A stretch of DNA of 64,000 nt from Pleurodeles waltl. Its lineage: Eukaryota; Chordata; Amphibia; Caudata; Salamandridae. Location: contig NC_090448.1 of the NCBI RefSeq assembly GCF_031143425.1, positions 535,822,313 through 535,886,312 of the forward strand. Reading direction: 5' to 3'. Positions 33,760 to 45,626 of the stretch are shown here, in pieces. A model generated the notes under the pieces. That model was given only the letters and a program-made list of their open reading frames with translations, did not search any database and was not told the origin of the DNA. The stretch's first letter is position 1. Every line of letters starts with the position of its first letter. Both the position numbers and the translations under genes were made by a program.

Positions 33760-35286
33760 ATGTCACACCAAAGACACCCCCGCTTCTCCGAGGAGGAGCT
33801 CAGGGTCATGGTGGAGGAAATCATAAGGGTAGAGCCACAGCTATTTGGCGCACAGGTACAGTACACATCCATAGCCAGGAAGATGGAGCTATGGCAAAGA
33901 ATAGTCGACAGGGTCAATGCTGTGGGACAGCACCCAAGAAATAGGGAGGACATCAGGAAGAGGTGGAACGACCTATGGGGGAAGGTGCGTTCAACGGTAT
34001 CCAGGCACCACATCGCGGTACAGCGGACTGGCGGCGGACCCCCACCTCCTCCCCCACAACTAACAACATGGGAGGAGCAAGTCTTGTCCATCTTGCATCC
34101 TGAGGGCCTCGGAGGAATCGTTGGAGGAACGGACCCTGGTAAGGCTAATCTTCACTATCATATCCCTCACCCTACCTGCTTGCTATCACACACCCCAACC
34201 CTGACACCCTCCCCTATCACCCTAACTCCTCACTAATCTACCCATAACACCAACCACCCATCCCAACCCCAAGACCTGCATGACACAACTAAGCATGGAC
34301 ACCCATCACTAAAGCATGCCCACTGCACAGACCCACAACACCCCCCAACCATCACCACACAAGCCCCCACACAGGAATGCCTGCACTGGGGTTCACGCAC
34401 ACCCATCCATAGCACACCATGAAATACACACATGCAATAATCATGTTCTCATACCCCTGCAGGAACCCGAAGGACCGTCACCACACCAGAGGGTCCAGAC
34501 AACACCACTCCACCCCCAGAAAAGGCCCACAGTGACGACAGCAGCTCTGCCCTACTGGATCTTGATGACCAGCCCGGACCATCGTGGGCCTCAGGACAGT
34601 CGGTTCCCCTTGCCCAGCCACAGCCCAACACCGAACTGCCACCCTCTGGGAACACCAGCACAGCACCCACCCAGCGGACCCATACCTCCCTACCCAGGAC
34701 AGGTCAATCAGCGGTGTGTCCACCACTACAGGGCACCCAGGCTAACCCACCACCCCAACAACAACAGGGACCTGGGGGCAGTGGTAGTGGGCACACGGTC
34801 CAGGGGACGGAGGCACAGGAACACAGGGGAACTGGGAGGGCTGATGTGTGACAGAGGGAGGACAGGCCAAGGGAACCCACTCTCCACGAGGCCCTATCCT
34901 CCATCATGGGAGCATACCACCACTCCCAGGAGACGATGGCAACCGTCCTGGACAAGTTGCAGGAGACCCTGCGCCTGCAGGAGGAGCAGTATTTGGGGTT
35001 CAGGGAGGAGCTCAGGACCATCGGCTCCTCCCTGGGCACCATCGTAGGGGTGCTGACGGACATTCAAAAGACTTTGAGGGACACCGTGGCACTCCAAGGG
35101 GCCCCTGACACTAGCCAGGACGACGAACTGCCCACCACCTCCGCCGGCGCTAGTGGACAGGAGGCCCGGCCACAGGACCACCACACCAGCACCCCACCCC
35201 CTGCAGACGGACAACCACCACGCAAGCGGGCCCTGAGATCCAGGAACAGGACACAGCAAGATGGCAAGACCCCCGCCAGGAAATAA
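33760..35286 (+). pseudogene. Harbinger gene 1 (A3), one nonsense codon
   Basis: Exons 33760-34138 and 34463-35286 are collinear with A1, with intact Myb/SANT domain, proline linker and splice sites. A single CGA-to-TGA change at 34849-34851 (after TGRADV) ends the protein before the coiled coil and the basic tail. C-to-T at a CpG is the commonest decay in vertebrate repeats. A downstream methionine at 34906 opens the coiled-coil part only. Confidence 0.85.
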
Positions 35287-35473
35287 GACTACCTTGATTG
35301 TCCCCCCACTGTCCCACTTTGTTACCCTGTCCAGATTGGAACTGCCCCAGCTCCACTTCCAATGGCCAGATGTGCAATGTACCTGTGAGACTAATAGACT
35401 GGACTCTGCCATAGACATTATTCCACCATGACCTCTCCCCATTTCACAACCCCCCCACATTTATATGCACTTC

Positions 35474-35479
35474 AATAAA
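35474..35479 (+). terminator. Poly(A) signal, gene 1 (A3)
   Basis: AATAAA in the same context as 24111. Confidence 0.65.
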
Positions 35480-35766
35480 CACCCTTGAAACCTCAATAAT
35501 ATTGGAGTCAGTCAATGATTGTGAACTTTGTATTGTCAATTACAGTGTTAAAAAAGGTTAGCCATTGGAAGGTCAACATACCTATGTCACACATCACAAG
35601 CCTTTCAAGGGTGCAAGCTGTTGACACGTAGGTCAACACATTAGTGAAACTGAAATGGAAGGGGACAACTCAGTTAACAAATAGGGAGTGAAATGTAGGT
35701 ACAGGATAGAGGTAGACGTGTGAGATGTAATATAATAAGAAACATGAAATTGTACTCACCTGTGTC

Positions 35767-36810
35767 TCATTGAAAATATTGCTGTATGACTGACTCCCTG
35801 TTGTCGTTTTCATCTTCATCAGCTTCATCCTCATCACTGTCCACAGGTTCCCCAGGCTCCCCCGCTGCAACAACACCGTCATCTGGATCATCCTCCTGCA
35901 GAAAAGGCACATGGCGTCGCAATGCCAAGTTATGGAGTATGGAGCAGGCGATGATGATGTCACACGCCTTCTTCGGTGAGTAGAATAGGGACCCACCTGT
36001 CATATGGAGGCACCTGAACCTGGCCTTCAGGAGGCCGAAGGTCCGCTCGATTACCCTCCTAGTCCGCCCATGGGCCTCATTGTAGCGTTCCTCTGCCCTG
36101 GTCCTGGGATTCCTCACTGGGGTCAGTAGCCAGGACAGGTTGGGGTAACCAGAGTCCCCCAATAGCCACACATGGTGCCTCTGGATTTCACCCATCATAT
36201 CAGGGATGCTGCTATTCCGCATGATGTAGGCGTCATGCACTGAGCCTGGGAACATTGCATTTACCTGCGAGATGTACTGGTCTGCCAAACAGACCATCTG
36301 GACATTCATCGAATGATAACTCTTCCGGTTCCTGTACACCTGTTCATTCCTGCGGGGGGGACCAGAGCTACATGGGTCCCATCAATGGCACCTATGACGT
36401 TGGGGATATGTCCAAGGGCATAGAAGTCACCTTTCACTGTAGGCAAATCTGCCACCTCAGGGAAAATTATGTATCTCCTTACGAGTTTCAGCAGGGCAGC
36501 CAACACTCTGGACAAGACGTTGGAAAACATAGGCTGGGACATCCCTGATGCCATGGCCACTGTTGTCTGAAAAGACCCACTTGCTAAGAAATGGAGCACT
36601 GACAGCACCTTCACGTCAGGGGGTATTCCAGTCGGATGGCGGATTAGTGACATCAGGTCAGACTCCAACTGGGTACATAGTTCCTGGATTGTGGCACGGT
36701 CAAACCGGTAGGTCACGATGACATGTCGCTCTTCCATTGTCAAGAGGTCCACCAGCGGTCGGTACACCGGCGGATTCCGCCATCTTCCAATATGTCCCAA
36801 CTGACGGTGC
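35767..36810 (-). pseudogene. HARBI1-like transposase (A3), frameshifted
   Basis: Same architecture, catalytic motifs and seven-G frameshift (36354-36360) as A1 and A2. Private changes include LLKLVRRYII for LLKDVRRYII and DAYIMRNS for DAYILRNS. Confidence 0.9.
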
Positions 36811-37271
36811 CTGAGAAGGACAACAGCGAAAAAATTGTCAGCATTCCTCCAGGTATGTACCCACAGTCATACACAAGACTACACCAGACAATTAACCCAT
36901 CCGGGAAAGGTTTTGAGTGTAGGCCTCGGTATGTGTGACGCAGTAGTAAATTAAGCCATGTGGGACCCTGAAATGGCGGCTGCCTGACCTCTAAAATGGG
37001 ACAATGGAATTGTGGGGTAACTGCGCTGGCGTTGCACACCGTCGCGGTAGGCGGTCGTAGAGCGCGGCGCAATGCTGCATTGGTTAACATTGGACCCTAT
37101 GGGTCCCATGAGCTAATGAACAGGTGCGCTGGCGGTGATGATGCGCACCGCCGCGGACGTCACCGCCGCGGACGTCACCACCATTTTCTATCTGTTCAAT
37201 CACTAGATACCTGACCTTCGACAGGAGAGGACCTACACTGCTAGTGCTGCTGCGACCTCGGTCTGGAAGCG
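36811..37271. promoter_or_regulatory. Divergent promoter region HARBI1 / gene 2 (A3)
   Basis: As in A1: GACGTCAC at 37156 and 37171, and the YY1-like AAATGGCGGC near 36970. Confidence 0.55.
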
Positions 37272-39930
37272 ATGATGGCTGCTGCGTCTGGGGAAAGGGC
37301 CCCTGCCTTCACTGCACAGGAGTTGGAGAAACTTGTGGATGGGGTCCTCCCCCAGTACACGCTACTCTATGGTCCTCCAGACCAACAGGTTAGTACACAG
37401 GGAGCACGTTGTATGGGCTAGGCCTGGGTGGAGAGGGCTGGGTGGATGAGGGAAGGGGGCAGAGTACATAGAACAGTCATTTATGGGGATGAATGGGCCA
37501 CAGGGATAGAGTTGGGAGGGGGCCAATTACAACGACGGTGCAGTAGGTAATGACTGTTCCTCTTTCCTTCTGCATGTCATGTAGGTCAGCACCCACCAGA
37601 AGAGGGACATTTGGCATGCCATCGCCAAGGAGGTCCGGACCCTGGGGGCCCACCAGAGATGGGGCACCCACTGCCGGAAGAGATGGGAGGACATTCGCCG
37701 CTGCAGCAAGAAGACGGCGGAGGCTCAGCTGGGGATGGCCTCCCAATGTGGGAGGGGTGCCCGTCGCACCATGAGCCCCCTGATGTTCCGGATCCTGGCG
37801 GTGGCCTACCCGGAGTTGGATGGGCGCTTAAGGACATCACAGCAGACACAAGGGGGTGAGTTCAACCTCATGCAATGGACTTTGCGTGCTGTGGAGCTGT
37901 CTGGGTGGGGGTGGTGGAATGTGGGGGTCCCTAGGCCAGGGCGAGTTAGGTAGGCAAGGCCCCTCCGTTATGTAGGCCATGTGGCACTCTACCCCAGCTA
38001 AAAAAAAAGGCAAATTGATGTATAGTTGCCCCTTTGCCATCCATGTGGGCAGATGTCTACCATTTCCATGTAGGCCATTTCCCAGGAATTGCATGTGCAG
38101 AGGGCAGGAGCACGGCGTAATGCAGGGGGCTGCTGCGTTTGTCTTGTCCGCCAACGGTAGCGGTATGCCATGTACTAAAACTCTCTTTCTTCTGTCTCCA
38201 CCTTTTTTCTGCTCTCCCTGTCCTTCTGTACATCTGCATCATCAGGCGGAGGTACAGTGGCACCGGAGCACGAGGGAGCTGCATCCCACATGGCCATGGA
38301 GGGCCACACCACAGACTCTGATTTCACCAGTGGGAGGGAGGGGGAGGGGAGCTTCATGTCGGCCACAGGATCACCAAACAGCGATACGGACTCGTCCCCC
38401 GATGCGAGCTCCCCTGTGGTGGCGGCACCATCTGTGCGCCCCACTTCTACAGGTACAGCCGCCACCTCCCCTACCAGCACCGCCCTCCCAGCAGCCCCTC
38501 AGCGTTCGCCCCGTGCCCGCTCACCCAGGAGGGTGGGCATCACCTTCGCCCCAGGCACCTCAGGCCCTGCCCCAGTCACCCCTGCTGCCCTCAGTGAGGA
38601 GGCCATTGACCTCCTCAGGTCACTCACTGTTGGGCAGTCTACCATTGTGAATGCCATCCAGGGTGTAGAACGAGAGTTGAAACACGGTAATGCTTTCCTG
38701 GAAGGCATTCATTCTGGTCAGGCTGTCCTTCAGCGAACCCTGCAATCTCTGGCCTCAGCACTGATGGCAGCCATGGTCCCTGTGTCCAGCCTCCCCCCTC
38801 CAACTTCCTCCACCCAGACCCAATCCCCTGTACCCCAGCCCATCCCAAGCACACCTACAGACCAGCATGCACACAAGTCAACACCCAAAAGTAGCTCAAG
38901 CAAACATAGGCACCACACTCACCACAAGCACTCACACAAGCATCAGACCCATACAGACACAGCAACATCCACTGTCTCCACTGTGTCCCCCTCCTCCTCT
39001 TCTCCCTCCTCCCTCCCAGTCTCGTCTACACACACACCTGCATGCACCACATCTACAGGCACTAGGACTCGCACCAGGACACCCAGCACAACAAGCCGCT
39101 CACCTGCACTCACCACCTCCACTGCCATATACACGTCCCCTGTTTCCTCTCCCAGAGTGTCTGTGATGCCCCCTACCAAAGTACACAAACGCCGGCAATC
39201 ACTCACCCAACATCCATCCACCTCACGACAGCCTCCAGTACCTGCACCTGCACCCAAAACACCTAAAGTGACACCTCCTACAACCACCTCCTCTTCCTCC
39301 ACTCCCAGAGCCCCTCCAACTACCCATCCCAGTGTACGTCAGAAACTGTCCCTATGTCAAATTGACCATTTTGCCCCCACCCCCCCTCCAATTCATCAGT
39401 CCCGTCGTAGCGCCTCAGCCAAAATGCCTCCAGTACCAGTGGTGCGTGTTCCAGGTTTTTGGAGTGCCCCGTCCACCAGGGCAGGCAGTAGGACCCGGAG
39501 CCAAGGCACTGTCAGCCCACCCCCTGCGAAGGCTCCGAAATTGGAAATTGGACGACGGGACCGTGTCAAGACTCCTGGTGGTACAAACAGTGAAATGGGA
39601 TCCAAGGCGATTGGTGAGTCATCTGTATCTCAAAAGAAGGTGGGGAAGGCCCAGAGGAAATCTCCCCAACCTGTTGTGAGTGTCACGGCGGAGAAGTACG
39701 CCATCATTTCCGGCGGTCCAGACACAACCGCCAGCACCCTCGTTACTGGTCAGGAGACCACCGCCAGAGTCATAGCCCAGGAGGGCTCAAGTATCGTTAC
39801 TGGACAGGAGACCACCACCAGAGTCATAGCCCAGGAGGGCTCAAGTATCGTTACTGGTCAGGAGACCACCGCAACCGCCAGAGTCACAGCCCAGGAGGGT
39901 CCAGAATCTCACAGCCCCGCTGGGCAATGA
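37272..39930 (+). CDS. Harbinger gene 2, full length: Myb/SANT-like protein with repeat tail (A3/B1)
   Basis: Exons 37272-37388, 37585-37855 and 38246-39930 join in frame to 690 aa without a break. Order: short N-terminus, Myb/SANT-like domain (residues about 13-95), Ser/Thr/Pro-rich acidic region, amphipathic helix (SEEAIDLLRSLTVGQSTIV), Lys/His/Ser-rich stretch, long Ser/Thr/Pro-rich region, and a C-terminal set of three repeats around VTGQETTARVIAQEG (about 39740-39900). The first candidate acceptor of exon 3 seen in A1/A2 (ATCAG) is ATCTG here, so the second one (ATCATCAG) is used. This is the only copy with the complete 3' part. It probably binds transposon ends like gene 1, but its role is not established; the divergent arrangement with HARBI1 suggests co-expression. 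Confidence 0.85.
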
Positions 39931-39981
39931 TGGAACGTCTGCCACACACCAATGTCAGTATCTGAACCGCCATCTTAGGCT

Positions 39982-40280
39982 ACCGCTGAACAGTCCATAG
40001 GCAGCCATGGCAAAGCACCGCTGAACAAGGCCAAGACCGCCATGGTGAAGACCGCTGAACAGGGCAAAGACCGCCATGGCAAAGCACCGCTGAACAGTCC
40101 ATAGGCAGCCATGGCAAAGCACCGCTGAACAAGGCCAAGACCGCCATGGTGAAGACCGCTGAACAGGGCAAAGACCGCCATGGCAAAGCACCGCTGAACA
40201 GTCCATAGGCAGCCATGGCAAAGCACCGCTGAACAAGGCCAAGACCGCCATGGTGAAGACCGCTGAACAGGGCAAAGACC
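39982..40280. repeat. Minisatellite 1 (B1): 104-bp higher-order repeat
   Basis: Three different 34-35-bp monomers, each beginning ACCGCTGAACA, form a 104-bp block repeated three times (39982, 40086, 40190). It follows the gene 2 stop codon, so it is in the 3' untranslated region. Confidence 0.9.
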
Positions 40281-40422
40281 GTGTGAGTATGAATAGTCCG
40301 GCACATCAGGCATCGTTCTCCCATGTGCAGCTGGGACAGTGACAGGACAGGTACTTTCACGGGGAGACTCATCCAGTCTGTGCACCAGTCCCCCGCCAGA
40401 ACCAGTGGAGACCTGCATCTAC

Positions 40423-40710
40423 CTGAGAGACTGTGGCTTTGCACTCCCCAGGATATGGCAGTGGGCAATCCACCCACTGTAGAGACTTGAGAGACTGTGG
40501 CTTTGCATTCCCCAGGATGGCACAGTGGGCAACCCACCCACTGTAGACACTTGAGAGACTGTGGCTTTGCACTCCCCAGGATGGCACAGTGGGCAAACCA
40601 CCCACTGTAGTGACTTGAGAGACTGTGGCTTTGCACTCCCCAGGATGGCACAGTGGGCAACCCACCCACAGTAGAGACTTGAGAGACTGTGGCTTTGCAC
40701 TCCCCAGGAT
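40423..40710. repeat. Minisatellite 2 (B1): about 63-bp unit
   Basis: GAGAGACTGTGGCTTTGCA with CCCCAGGATGGCACAGTGGG recurs about 4.5 times. First and last copies are divergent. The open minus-strand frames here are a repeat effect. Confidence 0.9.
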
Positions 40711-41100
40711 ACATCAATGGGCATGGAGCCCCGTCGTGGATCTGGCTTTGCATTCATGTGGCTGAGGTGCCCCCCCTTCCCTTCCCCCTGAGGTGCCTGT
40801 AGTGTTTCTATCTGATGCCCCGGCAGTGTTCTCTCGGATTTTGGTCAGGTATCTATTGTGGGCGTCACCCATGCATTTTTGGACTGTTGGTGCACGGACA
40901 TTGTTGTGTACATATCTGCACTACTTCTTGTTTTGTACATTTATTTTTGACAGATTTCGTGATATATATCCGTATATTTTTTAATGAGTTGTATATTGTC
41001 TAAAAACAAAGTTTGGGCGCTATTCGCTTTGTCATTGCATTCTTCCGGGGGGGTTGTGGGTTGTTACTGTGATTTTTGTGACTGCATTGGTGTGTATGTT

Positions 41101-41140
41101 GTAATATGCAAGGGTGGGGGTGGGGGTGGGGGTGTTTGGT
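41101..41140 (+). repeat. G-rich repeat, three TGGGGG units (B1)
   Basis: 'gggtgggggtgggggtgggg' run with G-quadruplex potential; B2 and B3 have two and one unit. Confidence 0.7.
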
Positions 41141-41579
41141 GGGTGTCCCTGTAACTTTTGCCTCCCCCCCTCCCCTGTGTCGTAGGTGTAGTACTCACCG
41201 GTATGTTCTGCGCCTACGTCGCTGTTGGTCGTAGATGAGCAGGAATGCAAGGGCAGGTAAGATTTGTAGTTCCGGGTCCATGGAGTCCTCGTTCCTCGTG
41301 GGATGTGTTGAGGCGAGCGTTTTCCCATTGCAAAAGCTGTTTCCGCCGTGTTTTTATCCACGGTGAATCCGCCCCGGAAAAGGTGGCGGATTGGTGTGTT
41401 GTGATAGTGTGGGCGGTACATTGCCTTCCGCCTGTCTGTTGGTGGTGACCGCCGCGCTGTTTGTCTGTACCGCCCTGGCGGGCGATGTGTTAAAGTGGCT
41501 GTCTTTGTTGGCGGTTTCCGCCAGGGTCGTAATTCCATTTTTTTGTCCGCCAGCCTGTTTGCGGTATTACCGCAGCTTT

Positions 41580-41610
41580 AACACCGTCCGCCAGGGTTGT
41601 AATGACCACC
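41580..41610 (-). repeat. 3' terminal inverted repeat (B1)
   Basis: CCGCCAGG then GTTGTAATGACCACC, followed by ATG. First of three identical 3' ends. The 250 bp before it is dense in GGCGG/CCGCC. Confidence 0.85.
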
Positions 41611-42404
41611 ATGGTGTATTGTGTAGGTATGTCTGCTTTGCCTGCACAGAAGGGGGCCTGTATATTCTCACTCACTCCATAACTGCACATCTGGGCTGGT
41701 ACAATTCCCTTTTCTTCTACAAGTGTGACACTCTGCCCACTCCCTGTATCCCTGGACAGCATGTGATGGTGCCAAAACATACCTCACTGCCAATATGCAG
41801 CTTCTTGTGGCGATGTCCACTAATTACTATGGGAATTACATTGGGAGCAGGGTCATAATCTGTGGCTGATGTGGTCATACCATCCATGACAATGTGTGTC
41901 ACATAGCATTGACAGGTCCCTTGATCCCACAGCCCTGTTGTGTCTTTCACCCAGCACCGATGTGTCCACTGCAGGCGCCTATCATTTTGGACATTGCACA
42001 TCTGCAAGCAGTGTGCAGTTGAGTGATGTTCCGCGATATTGGACTCTGTGGTTATAGTCTTGAGGCAGAACGTGTATAATGCAGGCCCAGGTTTCTTTTT
42101 CAGTACTATAGGTTTTGTGGTCCCATGTGTGGATGTGTGTGCCTTAATGTTGATGTGACACACAGACCACAAGAAGTAGCAGGTGCCTGCATCTGTATCT
42201 GCACATGTCCACACATGGACAGGGTTGCCTCTTTGTGTGCTCAACATGTCAATCCTTTCAATGTGGTTGATGCACAATTGGCCTGTTTGTTGGCTTTCTG
42301 TGACATGTCAGGACTGTATGCAGTGGGTGACATTTAGAGGGAGTGGATGTTTTTTTGCATTGTTTGCAGTGTGCTTTATCTGTCAACTTCCACTTAGTGA
42401 GATC
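41611..42404. other. Duplicated flank of the insertion site (B1)
   Basis: Sequence outside the younger element's 3' end, belonging to intron 1 of old gene 2, carried along in unit B. The minus strand has a 186-codon open frame (42277-41717) starting at TTG, with many Cys residues and no family I know; it may be chance. Confidence 0.7.
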
Positions 42405-43156
42405 CCAAAGTACACAAACGCCGGCAATCATTCACCCAACATCCATCCACCTCACGACAGCCTCCAGTACCTGCACCTGCACCCAAAACACCTAAAGTGA
42501 CACCTCCTACAACCACGTCCTCTTCCTCCACTCCCAGAGCCCCTCCAACTACCCATCCCAGTGTACGTCAGAAACTGTCCCTATGTCAAATTGACCTTTT
42601 TGCCCCCCCCCCTCCAATTCATCAGTCCCGTCGTAGCGCCTCAGCCAAAATGCCTCCAGTACCAGTGGTGCGTGTTCCAGGTTTTTGGAGTGCCCCGTCC
42701 ACCAGGGCAGGCAGTAGGACCCGGAGCCAAGGCACTGTCAGTCCACCCCCTGTGAAGGCTCCGAAATTGGAGATTGGACGACAGGACCGTGTCAAGACTC
42801 CTGGTGGTACAAACAGTGAAATGGGATCCAAGGCGATTGGTGAGTCATCTGTATCTCAAAAGAAGGTGGGGAAGGCCCAGAGGAAGTCTCCCCAACCTGT
42901 TGTGAGTGTCACGGCGGAGAAGTACGCCATCATTTCCGGCGGTCCAGACACAACCGCCAGCACCCTCGTTACTGGTCAGGAGACCACCGCCAGAGTCATA
43001 GCCCAGGAGGGCTCAAGTATCGTTACTGGTCAGGAGACCACCACCAGAGTCATAGCCCAGGAGGGCTCAAGTATCGTTACTGGTCAGGAGACCACCGCAA
43101 CCGCCAGAGTCACAGCCCAGGAGGGTCCAGAATCTCACAGCCCCGCTGGGCAATGA
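42405..43156 (+). pseudogene. Gene 2 exon 3 fragment (B2)
   Basis: The last 250 or so codons of gene 2 (KVHKRRQS... to SHSPAGQ and stop at 43154-43156) without promoter or exons 1-2. The frame is open; the C run near 42603 is three bases shorter than in B1, so frame is kept. Confidence 0.85.
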
Positions 43157-43208
43157 TGGAACGTCATGCCACACACCAATGTCAGTATCTGAACCGCCAT
43201 CTTAGGCT

Positions 43209-43507
43209 ACCGCTGAACAGTCCATAGGCAGCCATGGCAAAGCACCGCTGAACAAGGCCAAGACCGCCATGGTGAAGACCGCTAAACAGGGCAAAGACCG
43301 CCATGGCAAAGCACCGCTGAACAGTCCATAGGCAGCCATGGCAAAGCACCGCTGAACAAGGCCAAGACCGCCATGGTGAAGACCGCTGAACAGGGCAAAG
43401 ACTGCCATGGCAAAGCACCGCTGAACAGTCCATAGGCAGCCATGGCAAAGCACCGCTGAACAAGGCCAAGACCGCCATGGTGAAGACCGCTGAACAGGGC
43501 AAAGACC
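43209..43507. repeat. Minisatellite 1 (B2)
   Basis: Three 104-bp blocks as in B1, with point differences (for example CCGCTAAACAGG at about 43279). Confidence 0.9.
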
Positions 43508-43649
43508 GTGTGGGTATGAATAGTCCGGCACATCAGGCATCGTTCTCCCATGTGCAGCTGGGACAGTGACAGGACAGGTACTTTCACGGGGAGACTCATC
43601 CAGTCTGTGCACCAGTCCCCCGCCAGAACCAGAGGAGACCTGCATCTAC

Positions 43650-43937
43650 CTGAGAGACTGTGGCTTTGCACTCCCCAGGATATGGCAGTGGGCAATCCAC
43701 CCACTGTAGAGACTTGAGAGACTGTGGCTTTGCACTCCCCAGGATGGCACAGTGGGCAACCCACCCACTGTAGACACTTGAGAGACTGTGGCTTTGCACT
43801 CCCCAGGATGGCACAGTGGGCAAACCACCCACTGTAGTGACTTGAGAGACTGTGGCTTTGCACTCCCCAGGATGGCACAGTGGGCAACCCACCCACTGTA
43901 GAGACTTGAGAGACTGTGGCTTTGCACTCCCCAGGAT
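43650..43937. repeat. Minisatellite 2 (B2)
   Basis: Same 63-bp array as in B1. Confidence 0.9.
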
Positions 43938-44336
43938 ACATCAATGGGCATGGAGCCCCGTCGTGGATCTGGCTTTGCATTCATGTGGCTGAGGTGCCCC
44001 CCCTTCCCTTCCCCCTGAGGTGCCTGTAGTGCTTCTATCTGATGCCCCGGCAGTGTTCTCTCGGATTTTGGTCAGGTATCTATTGTGGGCGTCGCCCATG
44101 CATTTTTGGACTGTTGGTGCACGGACATTGTTGTGTACATATCTGCACTACTTCTTGTTTTGTACATTTATTTTTGACAGATTTCGTGATATATATCCGT
44201 ATATTTTTTAATGAGTTGTATATTGTCTAAAAACAAAGTTTGGGCGCTATTCGCTTTGTCATTGCATTCTTCCGGGGGGGTTGTGGGTTGTTACTGTGAT
44301 TTTTGTGACTGCATTGGTGTGTATGTTGTAATATGC

Positions 44337-44362
44337 AAGGGTGGGGGTGGGGGTGTTTGGTG
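44337..44362 (+). repeat. G-rich repeat, two TGGGGG units (B2)
   Basis: One unit fewer than in B1. Confidence 0.7.
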
Positions 44363-44800
44363 GGTGTCCCTGTAACTTTTGCCTCCCCCCCTCCCCTGTG
44401 TCGTAGGTGCAGTACTCACCGGTATGTTCTGCGCCTACGTCGCTGTTGGTCGTAGATGAGCAGGAATGCAAGGGCAGGTAAGATTTGTAGTTCCGGGTCC
44501 ATGGAGTCCTCGTTCCTCGTGGGATGTGTTGAGGTGAGCGTTTTCCCATTGCAAAAGCTGTTTCCGCCGTGTTTTTATCCACAGTGAATCTGCCCCGGAA
44601 AAGGTGGCGGATTGGTGTGTTGTGATAGTGTGGGCGGTACATTGTCTTCCGCCTGTCTGTTGGCGGTGACCGCCGCAATGTTTGTCTGTACCGCCCTGGC
44701 GGGCGATGTGTTAAAGTGGCTGTCTTTGTTGGCGGTTTCCGCCAGGGTCGTAATTCCATTTTTTTGTCCGCCGGCCTGTTTGCGTTATTACCGCAGCTTT

Positions 44801-44831
44801 AACACCGTCCGCCAGGGTTGTAATGACCACC
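44801..44831 (-). repeat. 3' terminal inverted repeat (B2)
   Basis: Same end as 41610, followed by ATG at 44832. Confidence 0.85.
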
Positions 44832-45626
44832 ATGGTGTATTGTGTAGGTATGTCTGCTTTGCCTGCACAGAAGGGGGCCTGTATATTCTCACTCACTCCA
44901 TAACTGCACATCTGGGCTGGTATCAATTCCCTTTTCCTCTACAAGTGTGACACTCTGCCCACTCCCTGTATCCCTGGACAGCATGTGATGGTGCCTAAAC
45001 ATACCTCACTGCCAATATGCAGCTTCTTGTGGCGATGTCCACTAATTACTATGGGAATTACATTGGGAGCAGGGTCATAATCTGTGGCTGATGTGGTCAT
45101 ACCATCCATGACAATGTGTGTCACATAGCATTGACAGGTCCCTTGATCCCACAGCCCTGTTGTGTCTTTCACCCAGCACCTATGTGTCCACTGCAGGCGC
45201 CTATCATTTTGGACATTGCACATCTGCAAGCAGTGTGCAGTTGAGTGATGTTCCGCGATATTGGACTCTGTGGTTATAGTCTTGAGGCAGAACGTGTATA
45301 ATACAGGCCCAGGTTTCTTTTTCAGTACTATAGGTTTTGTGGTCCCATGTGTGGATGTGTGTGCCTTAATGTTGATGTGACACACAGACCACAAGAAGTA
45401 GCAGGTGCCTGCATCTGTATCTGCACATGTCCACACATGGACAGGGTTGCCTCTTTGTGTGCTCAACATGTCAATCCTTTCAATGTGGTTGATGCACAAT
45501 TGGCCTGTTTGTTGGCTTGCTGTGACATGTCAGGACTGTATGCAGTGGGTGACATTTAGAGGGAGTGGATGTTTTTTTGCATTGTTTGCAGTGTGCTTTA
45601 TCTGTCAACTTCCACTTAGTGAGATC
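44832..45626. other. Duplicated flank of the insertion site (B2)
   Basis: Copy of 41611-42404, including the 186-codon minus-strand frame (45499-44939). Confidence 0.7.

Larger units (their letters stand above)
33404..39097 (+). repeat. Tandem unit A3 (5694 bp)
   Basis: Third copy. At 39098 the sequence continues into the unique remainder of gene 2 exon 3 (ACAAGCC|GCTCACC), which shows the ancestral arrangement. Confidence 0.95.
39176..42404 (+). repeat. Tandem unit B1 (3229 bp)
   Basis: It runs from CCAAAGTACACAAACGCC within gene 2 exon 3, through two minisatellites and the 3' terminal inverted repeat (ending 41610), to 794 bp of flanking old-element sequence ending TTAGTGAGATC. The same start recurs at 42405. 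Confidence 0.95.
42405..45626 (+). repeat. Tandem unit B2 (3222 bp)
   Basis: Second copy, joined as TTAGTGAGATC|CCAAAGTAC. Confidence 0.95.

Noticed and set aside
39980..40753. 257-codon minus-strand open frame across both minisatellites, with equivalents in B2 and B3
   Set aside because: It lies wholly in tandem repeats whose unit lacks stops in several frames. The peptide is just the repeat translated, with no promoter or domain.
41032..41538. 168-codon minus-strand open frame in the 3' subterminal region
   Set aside because: GC-rich terminal sequence with low stop density; the frame is shorter in B2 and broken in B3, and no motif is recognisable.
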